The notes under the pieces: generated by a model | What the model saw: the letters and a program-made list of their open reading frames with translations, nothing else | What the model was told of the DNA's origin: nothing | Database searches by the model: none | Origin: Lachnospiraceae bacterium oral taxon 500 | Lineage (GTDB): Bacteria > Bacillota > Clostridia > Lachnospirales > Vallitaleaceae | Assembly (NCBI GenBank): GCA_002999035.1 | Contig: CP027241.1 | Span: forward strand, 1,553,001 to 1,617,000 | Reading direction: 5' to 3' | Length of the DNA stretch: 64,000 nt | Made by a program: the position numbers and the translations under genes | Shown: positions 33,634-41,937 of the stretch, piece by piece | How positions within the stretch are numbered: the first letter of the stretch is position 1 | Layout: each line of letters begins with the position of its first letter

Positions 33634-34762
33634 GAGAAAACGATATGCGGATATTGAAAAAGAAATGTTCCTTTCCGCAAAAGAAAAATGGGGAGAAGAA
33701 ATCAATTTATCGGAAAAAAGCGCACTGGGGATATTGCTGCGGATTTTTGCGTGGAGCATTGCCAAAATCTGGCAATTAGGGGAATCTATTTATTTTCAAT
33801 CCTTTCTTCGATATGCTGAAGGAATTCAACTGGACTATATTGCGGAAAGAGGTGGGATAAAAAGATTCCCAAAAGCAAAGTCTAAAGGTAAGCTGATCAT
33901 TCGTGGGAATACAGGGAAAGAAGTTTATCGTGGATTTCAAGTACGAACAGAAAGCGGAAAGGAATATCAGGTAACAAGGCCGGGTGTTATTTCGGAAAAC
34001 GGAACGGTTGTTCTTCCGGCAGAAAGCCTGCTATGTGGCTCAGAGCAAAATGCAGAGGTTGGAGAAATAACGATAGTCAGTTATCCAGAGACGGGGATTA
34101 CTTCAGTAACAAATGAAGAAGCATTCGTGGGTGCAAGAGAAGAAGAAACGGATGAAGAATTAAGACGCCGATATAAGGCGGGTTTAAAAAACAAAGGAAA
34201 ATCAACGATTGCTGGCATTGAAAAGCGGATTTTAGAAAATCCTTCCGTAAAGAGTGTAATCATTGAAGAAAACGACACGGAAACGGCGAATTACGGTATA
34301 CCAGCGCATGGAATCCGGGTGATCGTGCAGGGCGGAAGCGATGAGGAAATTGCCAGAGCGATTTTGGAGTCGAAAGCGGCCGGTATTAGCACGGCGGGCG
34401 CTGTGGCGGTAACGATACAGGATAACAAAGGAAAAAGCCGGGTAGTGCGGTTTCAAAGAACGACAGCAATCATGGTTTATGCGGTGATTAGACTGTCTTT
34501 TTATTTGGGCGTAGAAAATAAAGAGCAGCTAAAAGAAAAAGTACAAACGGATGTTTTAAATTATTTGTTGGGGCTTTATGCAGGGGAAGATATTGTAGTT
34601 AGCCGGTTAGTATCCCTTGTTATGGGAAATAAGGAAATTAAGGACGCGGCGGTCAAAATCGGCAAAACAGAGCAAAGTTTGGAAGCAAAAAATATTGTAT
34701 TAGCCGAGGGCGAGACCGTTATCACGGACAAGGGGAAAGTGAAGGTGAGCGATGACCTTTAA
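33605..34762 (+). CDS. Baseplate protein J-like
   Basis: A 385-residue baseplate J/gp47-like protein. Family stretches include ADIEKEMFLSAKEKWG, RYAEGIQLDYIAERGGIKR near residue 75, and FVGAREEETDEELRRRY near 180. GAAAGG precedes ATG 33605; an upstream GTG (33596) is possible. It builds the wedge ring that triggers sheath contraction. Confidence 0.9.
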   Translation: MAGITKFGFERKRYADIEKEMFLSAKEKWGEEINLSEKSALGILLRIFAWSIAKIWQLGESIYFQSFLRYAEGIQLDYIAERGGIKRFPKAKSKGKLIIRGNTGKEVYRGFQVRTESGKEYQVTRPGVISENGTVVLPAESLLCGSEQNAEVGEITIVSYPETGITSVTNEEAFVGAREEETDEELRRRYKAGLKNKGKSTIAGIEKRILENPSVKSVIIEENDTETANYGIPAHGIRVIVQGGSDEEIARAILESKAAGISTAGAVAVTIQDNKGKSRVVRFQRTTAIMVYAVIRLSFYLGVENKEQLKEKVQTDVLNYLLGLYAGEDIVVSRLVSLVMGNKEIKDAAVKIGKTEQSLEAKNIVLAEGETVITDKGKVKVSDDL

Positions 34763-35279
34763 AGAAATATGGCAGCGACTTCCTCAAAATTACAGAAAAG
34801 TAAGCGGTAATATGGAAAAACTATTAAGGGTGATTAGCGAGCAGTTTTATTTTGCCGCCTCAATGCTGCGCAGTTTATCAAGTTTGCCTTCCCTTGAAAA
34901 AGTAAGCGGTCAGACTTTAGATCTTTTGGGGGAAGAAGAAGGAACGGATCGAAATGGAAAAAGCGACGAGGAGTTTAAGCAAGTCATTCGGTTTCAAATT
35001 GCTTCCAAGGACAGAGGAGAGGATATCCATTCTCTTAATTCAGCGCTTGATTTTTATTTGCAAGCGGATTTTGTTGAAATCATAGAAGGCGACGCCAAGA
35101 TAATCGTTGTGGCCGGCCGTTTTTTAACGGCAGAAGAAAAGAGAAAAATCAAAACTTTGGCGGCTGCCGGAGTAGGAGTTGACTTTAAAACGCAGCATAC
35201 TCTATATCCAGCGAAGGGGAAGACAAAAAGTATCTGTTTAAGCGGGGAAGAGACAAAATTAGAAACCAGAAAGGGGTAA
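34752..35279 (+). CDS. Tail protein I-like (DUF2313/YmfQ-like) baseplate protein
   Basis: A 175-residue protein after the J-like gene, with LDLLGEEEGTDRNGKSDEEF and KQVIRFQIASKDRGEDI, typical of the YmfQ/gpI group. It would join the wedge to the fibre. It overlaps the J gene by 11 bases. Confidence 0.75.
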   Translation: MTFKEIWQRLPQNYRKVSGNMEKLLRVISEQFYFAASMLRSLSSLPSLEKVSGQTLDLLGEEEGTDRNGKSDEEFKQVIRFQIASKDRGEDIHSLNSALDFYLQADFVEIIEGDAKIIVVAGRFLTAEEKRKIKTLAAAGVGVDFKTQHTLYPAKGKTKSICLSGEETKLETRKG

Positions 35280-35282
35280 AAA

Positions 35283-36224
35283 GTGGCGCAGGAATTTTAT
35301 ACCATAATTACTAAGATTGGGCAGGAGAAATTGGTCAGTGCAACAACCGGGCAAAAATTAGAATTTTACCAGTTTGCGGTTGGCGATGGAAATGGGAGAT
35401 ATTATGAGCCAATGGTTTCTCAGTATGCGTTGGTTAATGAAAAGTATCGCGCGAACACAAATGCAACCACGATCGAAGAAAACAGAATTACCATTGAATG
35501 CCTGATACCGGCGCATATCGGCGGATTTACGATTCGGGAAATTGGCATTTTTGATAAGCAAGGAAGTTTGGTTTTAGTTGGGAAATATCCGCAAACGGAA
35601 AAACCGGTTGATTCATTCGGCGGATTAAAGGATCTTTATATCAAGGTTCAGCTTGAGGTGGATAACCCGGAAACGATTGCTATGACAGTAGACCCCAATG
35701 TGGTTATTGTAACCAAACAAAACTTGAATCAGGAGCTATCAAAGTATTTAAAGAAGAACGAAACTGTGAATGATCTGGATTCGTCTGACAAGGATAGACC
35801 GCTGTCAGCCGCGCAAGGGAAGCGGCTGAATGAAAATAAGCTGGGGATAACAGAAAAGGCCGCCGACAGCGATAAGCTGGATGGACAAGACTGCACTTAT
35901 TTTGCAACATCGCAAAAAGCGGACAGTCTGGAAACACAGATTGAGCAGCTGCGGGCGGACATCCAGAATCTTACCCAGCAATTGAATAATAAAGCGGATA
36001 AAAATATGATTACAGCCATTCATTTACCCAGTGTAACTCAAGCATGGATTACAAATGCAGGAATGATTGAAACACAAGTGATTTTTGGCAGAACCGAAAA
36101 AGTTATGCAAAACATTGATGGTATTCCAATTTATGGGCAAAATGGGCAAACAGTTCAAGTGTCTGTTGGTATGCATGCGTTGATGTATAGCAAGACGGAT
36201 CAACGATTTTACTTGATTTTTTAA
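35283..36224 (+). CDS. Tail fibre protein with invertible C-terminus
   Basis: A 313-residue fibre. Residues 1-150 are the phage tail-collar/DUF3751 fibre N-terminal domain (FYTIITKIGQEKLVSATTGQ, IGGFTIREIGIFDKQGSLVL). A coiled coil with NNKADKN follows at 235-241. The last 72 residues are encoded between 22-bp inverted repeats and can be exchanged for the silent version at 36221-36463. The start is GTG 35283. The gene carries the host-recognition tip in its variable end. Confidence 0.88.
   Translation: MAQEFYTIITKIGQEKLVSATTGQKLEFYQFAVGDGNGRYYEPMVSQYALVNEKYRANTNATTIEENRITIECLIPAHIGGFTIREIGIFDKQGSLVLVGKYPQTEKPVDSFGGLKDLYIKVQLEVDNPETIAMTVDPNVVIVTKQNLNQELSKYLKKNETVNDLDSSDKDRPLSAAQGKRLNENKLGITEKAADSDKLDGQDCTYFATSQKADSLETQIEQLRADIQNLTQQLNNKADKNMITAIHLPSVTQAWITNAGMIETQVIFGRTEKVMQNIDGIPIYGQNGQTVQVSVGMHALMYSKTDQRFYLIF
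35984..36005. repeat. Left 22-bp inverted repeat of the fibre switch
   Basis: gaataataaagcggataaaa plus at, inside the fibre coding frame (NNKADKN). It is perfectly complementary to 36464-36485. It marks the left crossover of the invertible 502-bp segment. Confidence 0.88.
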
Positions 36225-36463
36225 AAATTTACCCATTCCGTCCAAGGACCATTATTGATTTTGTGCCGCCGTTGATATTGGCCATTTGTATTCCGGCGTT
36301 CCTGCCAAATCCAGTTGTCAATATTATTATGTTCCTGATTGGATGAGTTTTGTACTGTTAAAACTCCATAGCCAAAACCGGTTTCTAATCCGAATGTGTA
36401 CCAGCCTGTTTTCAGGCATTCATCAAAGTTTTTTGTCCATCCGTGATAAATGAATGTATTAGC
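36221..36463 (-). other. Silent alternative tail-fibre C-terminus
   Basis: Read on the minus strand in the frame set by the inverted repeat, this encodes an 80-residue fibre tip: ANTFIYHGWTKNFDECLKTG, a middle with GYGVLTVQNSSNQEHNNID, and an end QRRHKINNGPWTEWVNF then TAA. It has no start codon or ribosome site, and a TAG lies just beyond the repeat. It differs wholly from the active tip. Inversion of the segment would fuse it in frame to the fibre stem. Confidence 0.85.
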
Positions 36464-36485
36464 ATTTTTATCCGCTTTATTATTC
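36464..36485. repeat. Right 22-bp inverted repeat of the fibre switch
   Basis: The exact reverse complement of 35984-36005. It lies 56 bases before the recombinase ATG (36542) and marks the right crossover. Confidence 0.88.
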
Positions 36486-36506
36486 TAAAGCAGGCGAAAG
36501 ATGGCA

Positions 36507-36515
36507 TGCTATAAT
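36507..36515 (+). promoter_or_regulatory. Extended -10 promoter for the fibre recombinase
   Basis: TGC-TATAAT gives a TGn extended -10 element 27 bases before ATG 36542. No convincing -35 is present. It lies just outside the invertible segment, so recombinase expression would not depend on its orientation. Confidence 0.5.
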
Positions 36516-36541
36516 CATTGCAAAAAGGAGATAAAGAGGCA

Positions 36542-37516
36542 ATGATTAAGCTATCAGATGAGATTTACAGGGCAATTAAGAAGTTTACCAATCTAAGCAG
36601 GGGGGAGTTTAAGCAGCTAACGAGAGAGGTGATGGAAAAATATGAGATAATCCCCAAAAAAGAACAAAAGGAATATCAGTTGTTGGTTTTGCTGGAAAAA
36701 TTTCTGTTCTCTTTACGGACGGAAAAGAAGTCAGAAAAAACGATTGATGGTTATCGATTGCAGATTACGAAGTTCAGCGAAAGAGTAAATAAGGATATTC
36801 GCCGGATAAGTACAGACGACATCCGGGAATACATCAGCTATTTGGTCAATACCAGAAAGAACGCAGATGGTACAATTAATAATTACCTGCATATTTTGCA
36901 AAGCTTTTTTAAGTGGTGCATCGTAGAAGGCTATCTTAGCCAAAATCCCATTGCCAGAATAAAAATCAATAATTTTAAACCAAAAAGAAACAGGGTAGGA
37001 TTAGATGGTGAGAAGCTGGAAGCGGTCAAATATGCTTGCGAGGATTTGCGGGAAAAGCTGATTATTGAATTATATGTTTCTACTGGTTGTCGGTTATCGG
37101 AAATTGCAGAGATAGACGTTAAGGATATAAATCAAAAAGAGCGCAGCATTGAGGTAATTGGGAAAGGGAATAAGAAAAGAACTGTATTTTGCAGTGAAAA
37201 ATGCAAGTTATTAATAGAAGAGTATATGAAAAAAGAAGCAATTACGGATGGAGCGCTGTTACGAAGTAATAAAAAGCCGCATGGGCGGCTAAAGCCATCG
37301 GCAATCCAATCTATTATCAAAGAAATTGGCGAAAGAACCAATATTAAGCTATATCCGCACTTGTTGCGGCATACTTTCGCAACAAATAGCCGGAAGCATG
37401 GAATGAGTTTGGAAACTATTCAAATCTTGCTTGGCCATGCAAGTATAACAACAACGCAGATATATGCTAAAGAAGATATGGAAAAGATAAAAAACGAGTA
37501 TAACAGGATAGCATAA
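36542..37516 (+). CDS. Tyrosine recombinase, probable tail-fibre DNA invertase
   Basis: A 324-residue XerC/D-like recombinase. The core-binding domain is residues 45-140 (LRTEKKSEKTIDGYRLQITK). The catalytic domain has STGCRLSEIAEIDV (Arg), YPHLLRHTFATNSRKHGM (H-x-x-R) and LLGHASITTTQIYAKED (His and nucleophilic Tyr). All catalytic positions are present. The gene starts 57 bases outside the right repeat. It is expected to invert the fibre segment. Mu uses a serine invertase, Gin, in the same role. I chose ATG 36542 over TTG 36518. Confidence 0.88.
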   Translation: MIKLSDEIYRAIKKFTNLSRGEFKQLTREVMEKYEIIPKKEQKEYQLLVLLEKFLFSLRTEKKSEKTIDGYRLQITKFSERVNKDIRRISTDDIREYISYLVNTRKNADGTINNYLHILQSFFKWCIVEGYLSQNPIARIKINNFKPKRNRVGLDGEKLEAVKYACEDLREKLIIELYVSTGCRLSEIAEIDVKDINQKERSIEVIGKGNKKRTVFCSEKCKLLIEEYMKKEAITDGALLRSNKKPHGRLKPSAIQSIIKEIGERTNIKLYPHLLRHTFATNSRKHGMSLETIQILLGHASITTTQIYAKEDMEKIKNEYNRIA

Positions 37517-37585
37517 AGCATTTTTAATATGTGAGAAGACACGTTGAAGACGTGTCTTCTTGTCATGCTGAGGAAGGAAAAGAGA

Positions 37586-37888
37586 ATGAAAAAACTGTTA
37601 ATATGCATTGAAGAATTACAAAATGAGAAACCGAAAATGATAGAATCCCGCTTACTGATAGAGAGCGGGGCGGTGAAATGGAAAGTGATAGATAACCCAC
37701 CAGTGATAGAAGACCGGCCCGGTGAAGTTGGGAAATATGACATTAACGAACAAGGAGAAATCATGGTTCGTTATGAACAGCGGGAAAAAACGGAAGCGGA
37801 AAAACTGAAAGAAGAAATCCAAGAAATCAAAAAAGAGCAGCTTGACATGATGGAAGCATTGGCAGAAATGAAGGAAGGCGGTGCGTAA
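37586..37888 (+). CDS. Phage fibre-region protein with coiled-coil end, unknown
   Basis: A 100-residue protein (KKLLICIEELQNEKPKMIES) with a C-terminal coiled coil rich in Glu/Lys. It sits after the fibre recombinase, where fibre chaperones or small tail proteins are found. AGGAAGG precedes ATG 37586. Confidence 0.55.
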   Translation: MKKLLICIEELQNEKPKMIESRLLIESGAVKWKVIDNPPVIEDRPGEVGKYDINEQGEIMVRYEQREKTEAEKLKEEIQEIKKEQLDMMEALAEMKEGGA

Positions 37889-37949
37889 GATGAAAGATAG
37901 ATTACTTCTATTTCTCATAAAAATACTATTGAGGGAAGGGGGTGAAGAA

Positions 37950-38108
37950 ATGGTGTGGCGTGATATTTATGTGAAATTAATTATCGCGAAGCGGAGAACC
38001 ATCGACAAAATCAAGGATCCGGCTCTGAAGCAGTTAGTTTTAGAGGATTTGAAAGAACTTGGTTTTGATGGTTACGGCAATCCGCTGCCGGAACTGGCGG
38101 AAGAATAA
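37950..38108 (+). CDS. CD1375-like small phage protein
   Basis: A 52-residue protein (DIYVKLIIAKRRTIDKIKDP ... LGFDGYGNPLP). Short proteins with RTID and YGNPLP are common in Clostridia phages after tail genes, and their role is unknown. GAAGGGGGTG precedes ATG 37950. The frame is open further up, and ATG 37890 with a hydrophobic N-terminus is an alternative. Confidence 0.65.
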   Translation: MVWRDIYVKLIIAKRRTIDKIKDPALKQLVLEDLKELGFDGYGNPLPELAEE

Positions 38109-38169
38109 GGCATAATGGCATGGGGCGGCGGCAGCTGCCCCATAGTCAAAAAAGAGGGAGGATTGATAC

Positions 38170-39420
38170 ATGGAAGAAACAATCAGAGTGAGCGAGCAAA
38201 TTTTTGGTGCGCTTCCGTCTAATAGAAGTCCAAAAGATTTTCCGGTTTTGGCGGAAAGCGGAATCACCTTAGAAGTGGCTTATAAGCCGGAGAACATTGA
38301 AACCATATTGAATATGGTTATGTATAATCAGCTGCTTTCCGGTAGCTGTGTCGGGCAGGCGCTGGCCAAGGCAAAATCTTTGCTGGAGTATATTCAGAAC
38401 CCGGACAATATATTTTTGTTCAGCGGCTGGTTTTTATGGATGAACCGGCCAAAGAATATTAGCTACTTGCTGGACACGGAAGGAACATCACTAAAAGATC
38501 AGGCCGAAAAGCTGGTCGAGGATGGTGTTTGTTTTCTGGCGCAATATGACTTAAACCCTAAGCAGACAAGTGAGCGCATTTCCTACAAGGACAATAAAGA
38601 TAAGTTCTATAGGGAAGTACGGCCAGCGCTGTTAAATTCGGCTGCTGGGTACAAGGCAGATAAATACCTTTTTCCAGAAACGGAGTTAGAAATTAAGCAG
38701 GCGATTAAAAAGCTTGGGTGTGTCTGTATCTGCATTCCCTTGTATCCATCGTTTAGCTTTGTCCAGAGCAATGGGATTATTCCCAACCCGCAAGACGGTG
38801 AAAGCTTAAAGGGCTTTCATACCATGCTAATTTATGGCTGGGACGATAGTAAGGCCGTTTGGTACGGCCATAATTCTTACGGCCGAGGTTGGGGAAAGAA
38901 CGGCTTTTTCACCATTCGGAAAGATTACCCGATCAAGGAATATGTCGCGATTGCCGATGACAGCTTACTTCATTGGGCGGACAAATATTTTTACTTCCTT
39001 TGGAAGAAGGGTGTGACGCTGCATGAACGGAACTTTGACCGGAACATTAGCCGGGGTGAAACAATGGCTATTTTGGCCAGAGTGCTGGCGGGCGGAGATA
39101 AGAATGTGTTCCCTGTGATAAACGCTGAACATTGGGCTGACAAGTATTTCAAATATCTTAACAGCCACGGCTGCAAGGTATTTGAAAAGAATTACGACAA
39201 TAAAGTTACACGCGGCGAGTTTATGACTTTGCTTTACCGAATGCTTAACAAAAATGACGCGACTGACGTGCTGCCGAAAAAGGGCGGACATTGGGCGGAA
39301 GCGTATTTTGAAGCACTGCAAAAAAGAGGAATAACAATCCATGAAAAGCGCTTTGACGACTGTATTACCAGAGGTGAAACAATGGCGCTGGTAAGCCGGG
39401 CGTTAGGCTACAAAAAATAG
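38170..39420 (+). CDS. Papain-like cysteine protease with three SLH repeats
   Basis: A 416-residue protein. Residues 20-260 are a C1A papain-like peptidase: catalytic Cys in SGSCVGQALAKAKSLLEYIQ, His in GFHTMLIYGWDD, Asn in GHNSYGRGWGKNGFF. Residues 265-416 hold three S-layer-homology-like repeats (HWADKYFYFLWKKGVT, HWADKYFKYLNSHGCK, HWAEAYFEALQKRGIT). No signal peptide is seen. In a phage lysis region it may cut wall-bound proteins or the S-layer. GGGAGG precedes the ATG. Confidence 0.85.
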   Translation: MEETIRVSEQIFGALPSNRSPKDFPVLAESGITLEVAYKPENIETILNMVMYNQLLSGSCVGQALAKAKSLLEYIQNPDNIFLFSGWFLWMNRPKNISYLLDTEGTSLKDQAEKLVEDGVCFLAQYDLNPKQTSERISYKDNKDKFYREVRPALLNSAAGYKADKYLFPETELEIKQAIKKLGCVCICIPLYPSFSFVQSNGIIPNPQDGESLKGFHTMLIYGWDDSKAVWYGHNSYGRGWGKNGFFTIRKDYPIKEYVAIADDSLLHWADKYFYFLWKKGVTLHERNFDRNISRGETMAILARVLAGGDKNVFPVINAEHWADKYFKYLNSHGCKVFEKNYDNKVTRGEFMTLLYRMLNKNDATDVLPKKGGHWAEAYFEALQKRGITIHEKRFDDCITRGETMALVSRALGYKK

Positions 39421-39432
39421 AGAGGATTAGCA

Positions 39433-39684
39433 ATGGGAAATAATGAGTTTCAAGAACTTTGCAAAGAACAAGTTGCAGCATACCATAACGAGCGTTTTGA
39501 AACGAAAATTTCAAAAGGAAATGTGTATGTGGTGTGGTTATGCAAGGTATTGCAAAACAATAAAGCGCTGCTAAGTACAACACTTTCGGACGGTATGTAT
39601 TATGAGGTCACTCATAATGAGGACAAAAAGGAATTGTACTTTGACGCGTACAAGAAACAGGAAAATATCAAGATTGACTTATAG
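39433..39684 (+). CDS. DUF6275-like phage protein
   Basis: An 83-residue protein with KISKGNVYVVWLCKVLQNNK and LSDGMYYEVTHNEDKKELYF, characteristic of the DUF6275 phage family found beside endolysin genes. Function unknown. It is 12 bases after the protease and 9 bases before the amidase. Confidence 0.75.
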   Translation: MGNNEFQELCKEQVAAYHNERFETKISKGNVYVVWLCKVLQNNKALLSTTLSDGMYYEVTHNEDKKELYFDAYKKQENIKIDL

Positions 39685-39693
39685 GAGGCAATA

Positions 39694-40476
39694 TTGAAAA
39701 GAATTGTACTTGATATCGGCCATGGGCAAAATACTTTTCCGCCTTCAAAAGGCGTTTATTTTGACGGGGAGTCTTTGACAGGAAGACCGACAAGCAAATG
39801 GTTTGAAGAATACGACTTTAATTCAAAAGTTGCTATACTAGCAAGAGAAAAATTAAAAGAATATGACATTGAAGTTTTGTTTACGCAACAGCCGAGTGCA
39901 GATGATGTACCACTTAATGCAAGAATTAATATGGCGAACAAATGGCATAAAGAACAAGCAATTAATCTGCTGGTTTCAATTCATGCCAACGCTCATTATC
40001 CAGGAAGTTCCGCGAAAGGGTATGAGTCGTATTACTGGCAAGGTGACGAAGCGGGGGAAAAATTTTGCGGGTTGTGGCACAGATGCATGAAAAACACTGG
40101 AATGGTTGACCGAGGGATTAAAGTATCAAGCAATTTAAAAAATGCTTGGTATATCATCAGAAAAAGCCCTTGTACAGCAGTTTTGTTAGAACATTTCTTT
40201 TACACTAACTATGCCGAATTGATAAAATTTACAAAACCGGAATGGATTGAGGTTTTGGCAGACAATCTTGTAAATGCAATCATTGAATATTTCAAACTGA
40301 GTAGGAATGAGAAAAAAAAGAACACCCTAACAGTTAATATTAACGGCATTGAAAAAGAAATGGATTTTATTGTAAAGGATAACAGGAACTTTGTATCCAT
40401 TCGGGAAATTGCCGAAAGCTTAGGGGCCGCCGTGGAATGGGACAATGTAAATAAAAAAGTATTAATCAGCAAATGA
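39694..40476 (+). CDS. N-acetylmuramoyl-L-alanine amidase (endolysin)
   Basis: A 260-residue Amidase_3 enzyme. Zinc ligands are recognisable in LDIGHGQN (His), the Glu region and SIHANAHYP (His), with VLLEHFFYTN near the end of the domain. The last 50 residues (VNINGIEKEMDFIVKDNRNF) form a copper amine oxidase-like wall-binding domain. It cleaves the amide between MurNAc and the stem peptide. The start is TTG 39694 after AGGAGG. A holin follows. Confidence 0.88.
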   Translation: MKRIVLDIGHGQNTFPPSKGVYFDGESLTGRPTSKWFEEYDFNSKVAILAREKLKEYDIEVLFTQQPSADDVPLNARINMANKWHKEQAINLLVSIHANAHYPGSSAKGYESYYWQGDEAGEKFCGLWHRCMKNTGMVDRGIKVSSNLKNAWYIIRKSPCTAVLLEHFFYTNYAELIKFTKPEWIEVLADNLVNAIIEYFKLSRNEKKKNTLTVNINGIEKEMDFIVKDNRNFVSIREIAESLGAAVEWDNVNKKVLISK

Positions 40477-40489
40477 GGAGGTAAAAATT

Positions 40490-40696
40490 ATGAAAATTGA
40501 TTGGAAAAGAAAATTAACAAGCAGAAAGTTTTGGCTATCGGTTGCGGGATTTGTAACTTTAGTTATGATCGCATTAGGTCAAGACAAAAGCCAAGCGGAA
40601 CAAATTGCTGCAATTATTATGGCAGGGGCAACAGTGGTAGGATATACCCTTGGTGAGGGGCTGGCAGACAGCAGACCGATTGAACCAGAAGAATAA
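40490..40696 (+). CDS. Holin
   Basis: A 68-residue protein with a basic start, a hydrophobic segment (FWLSVAGFVTLVMIALG), a second (IAAIIMAGATVVGYTLGEGL) and an acidic tail. This is the size and plan of small phage holins that permeabilise the membrane. It lies 13 bases after the amidase. Confidence 0.8.
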   Translation: MKIDWKRKLTSRKFWLSVAGFVTLVMIALGQDKSQAEQIAAIIMAGATVVGYTLGEGLADSRPIEPEE

Positions 40697-40747
40697 TTCA
40701 AGGGTAGAAAAACGAAAAGGGGTATTGCGAAATATCCCTTTTAAAAG

Positions 40748-40767
40748 CGTTTAAATGGTATTAAAAT
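40748..40767. repeat. CGTTTAAA site near the prophage right end
   Basis: CGTTTAAATGGTATTAAAAT matches the left-end 20-bp motif (CGTTCAAA-n5-ATTAAAAT) in the same orientation. It lies in the 101-bp gap between the holin and the methylase. A role as a transposase or regulatory site is inferred. Confidence 0.4.
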
Positions 40768-40797
40768 AATAGTTAGACAGCATAGGAGGACTGGAAT

Positions 40798-41541
40798 ATG
40801 AATAGTTTTATTAGTTGGATTGGCGGGAAGAAGTTATTAAGAAAGCAGATAATAAGTCAGTTTCCCAAGGAAATGGATAGGTACATAGAGGTATTTGGAG
40901 GAGCGGGCTGGGTTTTATTTGGAAAGGCAAAAGGCCGTGAATTAGAAGTGTTTAATGATATTGATGGAGAGTTGATCAATCTATATCGCTGTGTAAAGTA
41001 TCATTGTAAGGCGTTGCAGGAAGAATTGGCATATTCTTTATCATCAAGAGAAATCTTTTATACGGATAAGGAACGAATAAGGGTAAAAGGAACAACAGAT
41101 ATTCAAAGGGCTGCGGCCTATTTTAGACTAATAAGGACAAGCTTTGGCTCAGATAGAAGAAGTTTTAATACGAGTTCCAGAAGACTATCCGATAAAATTG
41201 AGTATCTATCAGAAATTAGCCAAAGATTGGAATCTGTAGTGATTGAAAATAAGGATTTTCAAAATTTAATTGAAGTTTATGACAGAAAAAATGCGTTGTT
41301 TTATCTTGATCCACCCTATTACAAAAGTGAAAAATATTATGATGAGGAATTCGGGGAACACGACCATATAAGATTGTTTGAAACGCTTAAAAAGATAAAA
41401 GGGAAATGGATTCTTTCCTATAATAATCATGATAGGATTAAAGAAATATACCGGGAGTTTCAAATCGTAGAAATAAACAGGTTCAATAACCTGTCTAACA
41501 AAAATAGGGAATATAAGGAGTTGCTTATCAAGAATTATTAA
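40798..41541 (+). CDS. DNA adenine methyltransferase (Dam/D12 class)
   Basis: A 247-residue N6-adenine methyltransferase. The SAM-binding motif I is at WIGGKKLLRKQI (residues 5-16), EVFGGAGWVLFG follows, and the catalytic DPPY is in FYLDPPYYKSEKYYD. It probably methylates phage or host DNA against restriction. Mu carries its DNA-modification gene mom at the same end. Lower GC than the morphogenesis genes. Confidence 0.9.
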   Translation: MNSFISWIGGKKLLRKQIISQFPKEMDRYIEVFGGAGWVLFGKAKGRELEVFNDIDGELINLYRCVKYHCKALQEELAYSLSSREIFYTDKERIRVKGTTDIQRAAAYFRLIRTSFGSDRRSFNTSSRRLSDKIEYLSEISQRLESVVIENKDFQNLIEVYDRKNALFYLDPPYYKSEKYYDEEFGEHDHIRLFETLKKIKGKWILSYNNHDRIKEIYREFQIVEINRFNNLSNKNREYKELLIKNY

Positions 41542-41647
41542 AGTGTATTTTTTTTATGATATAAATAACCAATAAAGTTATATTATAACAAAAACACATT
41601 TTAAATATCACAAAATGATATCATCATTTGGTAGGAGGTACTAAGTG

Positions 41648-41911
41648 ATGATAAAGATACATCTATCAAAGCTGCTTGGAGAAAGGAAGATGAGCCAAAA
41701 AGAACTTGCGCAGCTAACCGGAATAAGGCCAAATACAATTTCGGAATATTATCATGAGTTGACGGGAAAATTTGAGCAGCTGGATTTGATATGTGAAGCG
41801 TTAAATTGCAGTGTAAGCGACATTCTTGAGTATATTCCAAATCAGCAAAAAAGGACTGGTGAGCATAGGATTATTGAGCAGCACGGCAACAGAAAGAGCA
41901 TAGAAAAATGA
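41648..41911 (+). CDS. XRE-family HTH regulator
   Basis: An 87-residue protein. Residues 5-65 are an HTH (LLGERKMSQKELAQLTGIRP). GTAGGAGG precedes ATG 41648 (GTG 41645 also possible). Its terminator ends at the proposed phage terminus. It may control the neighbouring methylase. Confidence 0.78.
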   Translation: MIKIHLSKLLGERKMSQKELAQLTGIRPNTISEYYHELTGKFEQLDLICEALNCSVSDILEYIPNQQKRTGEHRIIEQHGNRKSIEK

Positions 41912-41937
41912 CTGAAATTTCTTCTATGCTCTTTTTT
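41896..41937 (+). terminator. Intrinsic terminator at the prophage right end
   Basis: GAGCATAGAA (41896-41905) pairs with TTCTATGCTC (41922-41931), followed by TTTTTT. It ends the HTH-gene transcript just inside the right terminus. Confidence 0.8.
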
